Shown here in pieces: positions 7,045 to 10,709 of a stretch of DNA of 10,709 nt. This DNA comes from Actinomycetota bacterium (lineage in GTDB: Bacteria > Actinomycetota > Humimicrobiia > Humimicrobiales > Humimicrobiaceae). The stretch covers positions 1 to 10,709 of the forward strand of contig JAMCQQ010000357.1 in NCBI GenBank assembly GCA_023379515.1, written 5' to 3'. Below the pieces are notes generated by a model. It was given only the letters and a program-made list of their open reading frames with translations. It was not told where the DNA came from and searched no databases. How positions within the stretch are numbered: position 1 is the first letter of the stretch; each line of letters opens with the position of its first letter. The position numbers and the translations under genes are program-made.

Positions 7045-8079
7045 GTGGCCGCTGGCACCTCCACCGCCGGACGATCCTCCGCCAAAACTGCTGGAATGGC
7101 TGAAAGAGCTGCTGGACGAGCTGCCGGATGAGGAAAAGTGGCTGGAACTGCTGTTGCTGCTGGAATAAGTATGCCTGGATAGTTTGGGTATTATTGCAGT
7201 ATGTTTTTTATAAAAATTGCAATACCTGCACGTTTTTTCAATGATCATCTGCCCCGAGTATTCATAACTTGCATTGCTGAGTACGGTTTGCTTTATAATC
7301 AGCCCAAGCCTTTTGCATTGTGGACATTTATGGTTCTTTATATAAAATAATAAAAACAATATTCCAACAGCTCCAAAAATCAAAATCCAGGGCAATAATG
7401 TAACAAGGATAATAATTACTATAAAAGCTATGGAGCCAACAAATCCGGCAGCTGCCGCAGTTGAAATTGGATCAGAGTAAGCTATTTCTGCTTTCCCCTG
7501 TTCAAGATAAATCTTGTTTACTATTGCTACCACTCCATTATAAATTCCGGAATCATAATTATTTTCCTTAAATCTTGGGACAATTACATCATCAATAATA
7601 TTTTTTGCTTCTATATCAGTTATAACATCTTCCAGGCCATATCCCACTTCTATTCTCAATTCACGTTCATCCATTGAAACCAGCAGAAGAACACCATTGT
7701 CTTTATCTTTTTTACCTATTCCCCATTTTTCAAAAAGTCTTACAGCATAATCTTCAATAGTCAAACCTTTTAGGTTATCTATTACAGCTACAGCAATTTC
7801 ACATGTTGTTTCATTTTCGACTTTTACTGCAAGTTGTTCTGTCTTTGACTTCCAATCTTTGCTCATAGTATTTGCAAAATCATTTACAAAGCCATAATAA
7901 TCAGGAAAAATGATCTGACCCGTTGCTGTTTCTTGTGTTCGCGGTGATTCTTTGTTTTCAGAAGTTTCTGCTACCTTTAAAGAAACCGGAGAAGCACAAG
8001 AGACTAAAGATAAAGCGAACATAGCAATAAATAAGCTAACAAGTAATATTAAACCCGAAAATATTTTTATTTTTCTCAT
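7039..8079 (-). CDS. TPM-domain (YgcG-like) lipoprotein with zinc-ribbon-like motif and Ser/Gly-rich tail
   Basis: The 346-residue protein opens with a lipoprotein signal ending in lipobox L25-V-S-C28. The TPM domain covers about 57-195: it starts with YYGFVNDFANTMS (61-73), contains AVRLFEKWGIGKKDKDNGVLL (112-132) and EVGYGLEDVITD (144-155). Two transmembrane helices lie at about 212-247. A cytoplasmic-side or loop segment carries two CxxC pairs (252/255 and 284/287), a likely zinc ribbon. The tail is Ser-rich from about 306 and ends GGGSSGGGGASGHW, a tail common in YgcG-like proteins. TPM proteins in plants and bacteria have been tied to phosphatase activity and membrane-protein or photosystem repair; no function is proven for this group. 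It is the last gene after thyA and the MATE gene, 104 bases downstream of the latter, and may have its own -10 (TATAAT, 8133-8138, minus). No clear Shine-Dalgarno is seen. Confidence 0.88.
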   Translation of the reverse strand: MRKIKIFSGLILLVSLFIAMFALSLVSCASPVSLKVAETSENKESPRTQETATGQIIFPDYYGFVNDFANTMSKDWKSKTEQLAVKVENETTCEIAVAVIDNLKGLTIEDYAVRLFEKWGIGKKDKDNGVLLLVSMDERELRIEVGYGLEDVITDIEAKNIIDDVIVPRFKENNYDSGIYNGVVAIVNKIYLEQGKAEIAYSDPISTAAAAGFVGSIAFIVIIILVTLLPWILIFGAVGILFLLFYIKNHKCPQCKRLGLIIKQTVLSNASYEYSGQMIIEKTCRYCNFYKKHTAIIPKLSRHTYSSSNSSSSHFSSSGSSSSSSFSHSSSFGGGSSGGGGASGHW

Positions 8080-8183
8080 TCTTATTACTAAAGAAGTACC
8101 GGTTTAAAAAAGTATAAAACTTTTCTTTTTCAATTATATAGTATCTTTTTTTATAAAAACCATAAGTAAGTAAATTCTGCTGG

Positions 8184-9551
8184 CTAAGCTTGCTCTGGAA
8201 CCCCCCTTGATAATAGCCCATTTATTAATTTTAATTCATTGAAAACCAAAATAGAAGTCAGGATCGTATTCAGCAGATCGCATAATGGAAGCGAAAACCA
8301 TATACCATTTAGTCCAAAGAAAATTGGCAGTATTAAAATTGCAGGTATTAAAATTATGATTTGCCTTGTAATATTTAAGAAAAGTGCCGGCAAAGGTTTG
8401 CCTATAGCTTGGAATAAATGACCTCCAACAATTTGAAATCCGAGGGTAATAAAAAATACTGACAGAATTCTCATCGGGATTATGCCAATAGTAATCATTT
8501 CTCTATTGCTGCTGAAAATCCTAAAGATGAGGTTGGGAAATCCAAATATTATAATAAATGCAAATCCTGAAACCACAGTGGTCCAAATAAGTGCTTCTTT
8601 CAGAACTTTTTTAACTCTTTCGTAATTCTTGGCTCCATAATTAAAACCTATGATTGTGGAAAACCCTTGAGTTATCCCCAGTATAGGCATTAAGGTAATA
8701 TCCATAACCCTTATTGAAATACCCATGATTGCAATATATAGATCACTGCCATATTTCATTATTGTTCTGCCAAACAAAATAAAGATTACACAATCCACTA
8801 TACTCATTAAAAAAGATGGAAATCCGATTTTTAATATGTCCCTGATAACTGAAAAATTAACCCTGAACATCACCTTATTAATCTTAAAAATGCTTTTACC
8901 GTAATGAAAATATATAAATATGTACACTACGCTTAAAAACTGGCTTAGCACTGTAGCTATTGCAGCTCCTCTGACACCCATTTTAAAAACAAAAATAAAA
9001 ATTGGATCAAGTATTATATTTAAAACAGCTCCGAATATTAACGGATACATGGCTGCTTTGGGTTTTCCTTCAGCTCTTATAAGATTATTGCCAACTACCC
9101 CAAAGGAAAGAAAAATAAATCCCATCAATATGATAAACATATAATCTCTTGAGTACTGAAAGACTTCCGGGGACACTTTAAAGAAATAAAGAATCTTGTC
9201 AATGAAAATATAGCAGGGAATCATAATTAAAATGCTGATTATGCAGGTTAAAATTATCCCATTGCCTGCCGTTATAATTGCCTTCGCCTTATCGCCTTTT
9301 CCAAGCGATCGGGCAATTATCGAACTTGCTCCCGTACCAATCATAAGCCCTACGGCAAACATAAGTATCTGTACAGGAAGAACAAAAGCAAGGCCGGCAA
9401 TAGCAAGCGGACCTAACGCATTACCTACATACAGAGTATCAACAATATTGTATAGGGCACTTACAACAAGCCCTATAGTCGCAGGTATGGAAAACTTTAG
9501 CAGCAGTTTCCTTATACTACTATTTAAAATTAATTCTCTTTCCTGTTCCAC
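8184..9551 (-). CDS. MATE-family multidrug/cation antiporter
   Basis: The 455-residue protein has about twelve hydrophobic segments in two related halves, the standard MATE size and layout. The N-terminal signature KFSIPATIGLVVSALYNIVD (19-38) has Pro23 and Asp38, and it is followed by GTGASSIIARSLGKGDKAKA (72-91) and RAEGKPKAAM in the helix 4-5 region, typical of the MepA/DinF-like bacterial branch. It would use a Na+ or H+ gradient to export cationic drugs or metabolites; the substrate cannot be read. The start is a GTG at 9551, six bases after the thymidylate synthase stop, and lacks its own Shine-Dalgarno, which suggests translational coupling. No nearby ATG offers a better start, and the chosen one gives the usual short N-terminus. 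Confidence 0.93.
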   Translation of the reverse strand: MEQERELILNSSIRKLLLKFSIPATIGLVVSALYNIVDTLYVGNALGPLAIAGLAFVLPVQILMFAVGLMIGTGASSIIARSLGKGDKAKAIITAGNGIILTCIISILIMIPCYIFIDKILYFFKVSPEVFQYSRDYMFIILMGFIFLSFGVVGNNLIRAEGKPKAAMYPLIFGAVLNIILDPIFIFVFKMGVRGAAIATVLSQFLSVVYIFIYFHYGKSIFKINKVMFRVNFSVIRDILKIGFPSFLMSIVDCVIFILFGRTIMKYGSDLYIAIMGISIRVMDITLMPILGITQGFSTIIGFNYGAKNYERVKKVLKEALIWTTVVSGFAFIIIFGFPNLIFRIFSSNREMITIGIIPMRILSVFFITLGFQIVGGHLFQAIGKPLPALFLNITRQIIILIPAILILPIFFGLNGIWFSLPLCDLLNTILTSILVFNELKLINGLLSRGVPEQA

Positions 9552-9557
9552 TTTGAA

Positions 9558-10409
9558 TTATTTTTTTTCTGCTTTTATTCTGGCTCTTGCTTCTTCAAAA
9601 AATGGTTCTGCAAAAGAAGTGGAATAAGTTCTCTGCTCAAAAGTTTTTTTCTTCAAAGTTTCCAGAAAGCCTTTAAATTGCTCAAAATAAGATCCATAAA
9701 TATGATAGCTGTCTGCAACATCAACATATCGGCCTACCTTGACAGATTTGCCAATTTTTTTAGAGATTTTTTCCGCTATTGCTCTTTGCAAATCAGTAAG
9801 TGCATATATATTCATAAATGCTCCTTTATAAGCATCTCTTGAACGCCAATGCGTATTCATATTAAGGACAAGACCTTCTTCAGGATCTTCGAATATACGA
9901 AACCATATCCTCTGCAGACATGGAGGTTCATGATGTCTGGCATCAATTTCCGGATCCCATGTAATTGCCTGTGCTCTTCTTGTGTATCCGCAGGCAACAA
10001 GATTTTCGACAGCAATAGCAACCTGATCTAAATTCCCATCGGAAACCTTATAATTAAAAAGCCTGTCATGATAACTGTAGGACCAACCGCGGCTCCCAAT
10101 CCAGTGATTATGTATTCCATCAACTACTTCCTGTCGATAAATTTCAAGTTCATCAAGCCCTGTTGGAAGAGCTCTGTGAATCCTTGGTTCTGCAAAAGGT
10201 TCATGGATAACCATTATCATGGTAGCGTCTCTGCTTGGTGGATCTATTTTTCTGTCATATTGTGTTTTTATAGCAATTCCCTTTGCCCAGACCTCTACCA
10301 GTGAATTTTCCCATACCTGAGGGAGAGTTCTGCCTTCGACTTTCAAAACCGGGATATCTCCTCCGCTAAAAACAGCAGCTCCGTTTTCTTTCTCTTTTTC
10401 AATGTCCAT
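9558..10409 (-). CDS. Thymidylate synthase, methanogen/archaeal-type ThyA
   Basis: This 283-residue cytosolic enzyme would methylate dUMP to dTMP using a methylene-folate (or, in methanogens, methylene-pterin) donor. Active-site blocks of the ThyA fold are all present: paired arginines R144-R145 (GYTRRAQAITWDPE), catalytic Cys164 in EPPCLQRIWFRI, the arginine-serine phosphate-binding pair R189-S190 with D192, Asn200 (GAFMN), which specifies dUMP over dCMP, and DSYHIYG (233-239). The cysteine is followed by Leu rather than the His of ordinary ThyA, and the canonical YGxQWRxW is replaced by SYSYHDRLFNY (110-120); both features fit the methanogen-type subfamily (TIGR03283 as I recall). A hydroxymethylase is less likely because Asn200 is kept. 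A very strong Shine-Dalgarno AGGAGGTAAC (10413-10422) fixes the ATG at 10409. The MATE gene follows after 6 bases. Confidence 0.85.
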   Translation of the reverse strand: MDIEKEKENGAAVFSGGDIPVLKVEGRTLPQVWENSLVEVWAKGIAIKTQYDRKIDPPSRDATMIMVIHEPFAEPRIHRALPTGLDELEIYRQEVVDGIHNHWIGSRGWSYSYHDRLFNYKVSDGNLDQVAIAVENLVACGYTRRAQAITWDPEIDARHHEPPCLQRIWFRIFEDPEEGLVLNMNTHWRSRDAYKGAFMNIYALTDLQRAIAEKISKKIGKSVKVGRYVDVADSYHIYGSYFEQFKGFLETLKKKTFEQRTYSTSFAEPFFEEARARIKAEKK

Positions 10410-10635
10410 TTTGTTACCTCCTTTTTTTTATTTTTTTATTTTATTACCGGTTCAGCCTTTATTGATTTAAATAATAAAATAATAAGTTTAATATTAAAAA
10501 ATTAAAAATTACAAATAGTTTACCATAAAATTTCATGGAAATTACTTTAATTATCTCTCTTTTCTTCAGCATTTATATAATATTAAATAAATTGAAGAAA
10601 GCATCTAAAATTTCGTGATAAAAAATAAATTGATA
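10410..10635. other. AT-rich upstream region of the thymidylate synthase run; no gene
   Basis: Nothing codes here on either strand. It must contain the promoter for the minus-strand genes, but the sequence is so A/T-rich that many weak boxes fit; TTGTAA with TATTAA 15 bases on (minus) is one weak possibility. A near-palindrome CCATAAAATTTCATGG (10523-10538) with only one mismatched pair between its two halves could be an operator. Confidence 0.4.
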
Positions 10636-10709
10636 GGCCAGGATGGGTATTGAGAAAACCATTTGAAGGCTTAAGCGGGCATGGTTCCTCCTCCGGGAGG
10701 AGAGCGAAG
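10636..10709. other. GC-richer non-coding edge with strong hairpin, possible end of an RNA gene or leader
   Basis: The last about 75 bases are about 55% G+C against a far lower surrounding intergenic level. CTCCTC (10688-10693) and GAGGAG (10697-10702) form a six-pair stem with a CGG loop. No open reading frame of useful length crosses it on either strand. It may be part of a structured RNA continuing past the window, but no known family was recognised. Confidence 0.3.

Noticed and set aside
6977..7168. Plus-strand frame with a Pro-rich then Leu/Glu-rich end
   Set aside because: It is the antisense of the Ser/Gly repeats in the TPM protein's tail; the low complexity explains its composition.
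8036..8221. A 61-residue open frame on the minus strand bridging the MATE and TPM genes
   Set aside because: It overlaps the ends of both well-supported genes, has an unremarkable Lys/Tyr/Phe/Asn-rich composition expected from AT-rich DNA, and has no ribosome site.
9232..9627. 131-residue plus-strand frame opposite the MATE and thyA genes
   Set aside because: It is a shadow of two strongly supported genes, and it crosses their junction without any ribosome site or recognisable domain.
10600..10709. A degraded 23S rRNA 3' end on the plus strand
   Set aside because: Words such as AAGCATCTAA and TTGATAGGCC match, but they are about 24 bases apart here instead of about 80, the sequence between is pure AT, and no upstream 23S sequence exists.

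Overview
The window looks like a chromosomal segment of an AT-rich bacterium (roughly one third G+C by eye). It is bacterial because it carries typA/bipA, a bacterial glnS, two lipoprotein signal peptides, Shine-Dalgarno sequences and sigma70-type promoters. The mix of a methanogen-type thymidylate synthase, a molybdopterin lipoprotein with a tiny membrane cytochrome, and an Nramp-like transporter fits an anaerobic, probably uncultivated lineage. Atribacterota-like is only a guess from general impression. No mobile element, CRISPR array, tRNA or clear rRNA gene is visible.

Layout. 1-926 (minus): a two-gene unit, a small three-helix cytochrome-b-like membrane protein followed 12 bases later by a molybdopterin-binding (SUOX/MsrP-type) lipoprotein whose 3' end lies outside the window. 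998-1031: a perfect 15-bp AT-rich hairpin, probably the terminator of the next gene. 1049-2332 (minus): a divergent Nramp/SLC11-family transporter with its own good promoter, flanked by an inverted repeat. 2602-2841 (plus): a small SHOCT-domain membrane protein, divergent from it. 3023-4714 (plus): glutaminyl-tRNA synthetase behind a near-consensus promoter. 4773-6590 (minus): the GTPase TypA/BipA, convergent with glnS. 6718-7038 (plus): an ABM-family (YgiN-like) small monooxygenase, divergent from typA. 7039-10409 (minus): a run of three genes read in the order thymidylate synthase, MATE exporter, TPM-domain (YgcG-like) lipoprotein. 10410-10709: an AT-rich upstream region that turns abruptly GC-richer in its last about 75 bases and ends in a strong hairpin.

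How the genes relate. glnS and typA are translation housekeeping genes. The cytochrome/molybdopterin pair is probably one extracytoplasmic redox module. The Nramp-like carrier and SHOCT protein share an upstream region but not an evident function. thyA and the MATE gene are only 6 bases apart and are likely cotranscribed; the TPM gene follows after a 104-base gap and may also have its own promoter. No single striking new system is proven here. The best candidates for a second look are the cytochrome/molybdopterin lipoprotein pair lacking a twin-arginine signal, the altered metal-site motifs of the Nramp protein, the methanogen-type thymidylate synthase, and the structured GC-rich edge at the right end.
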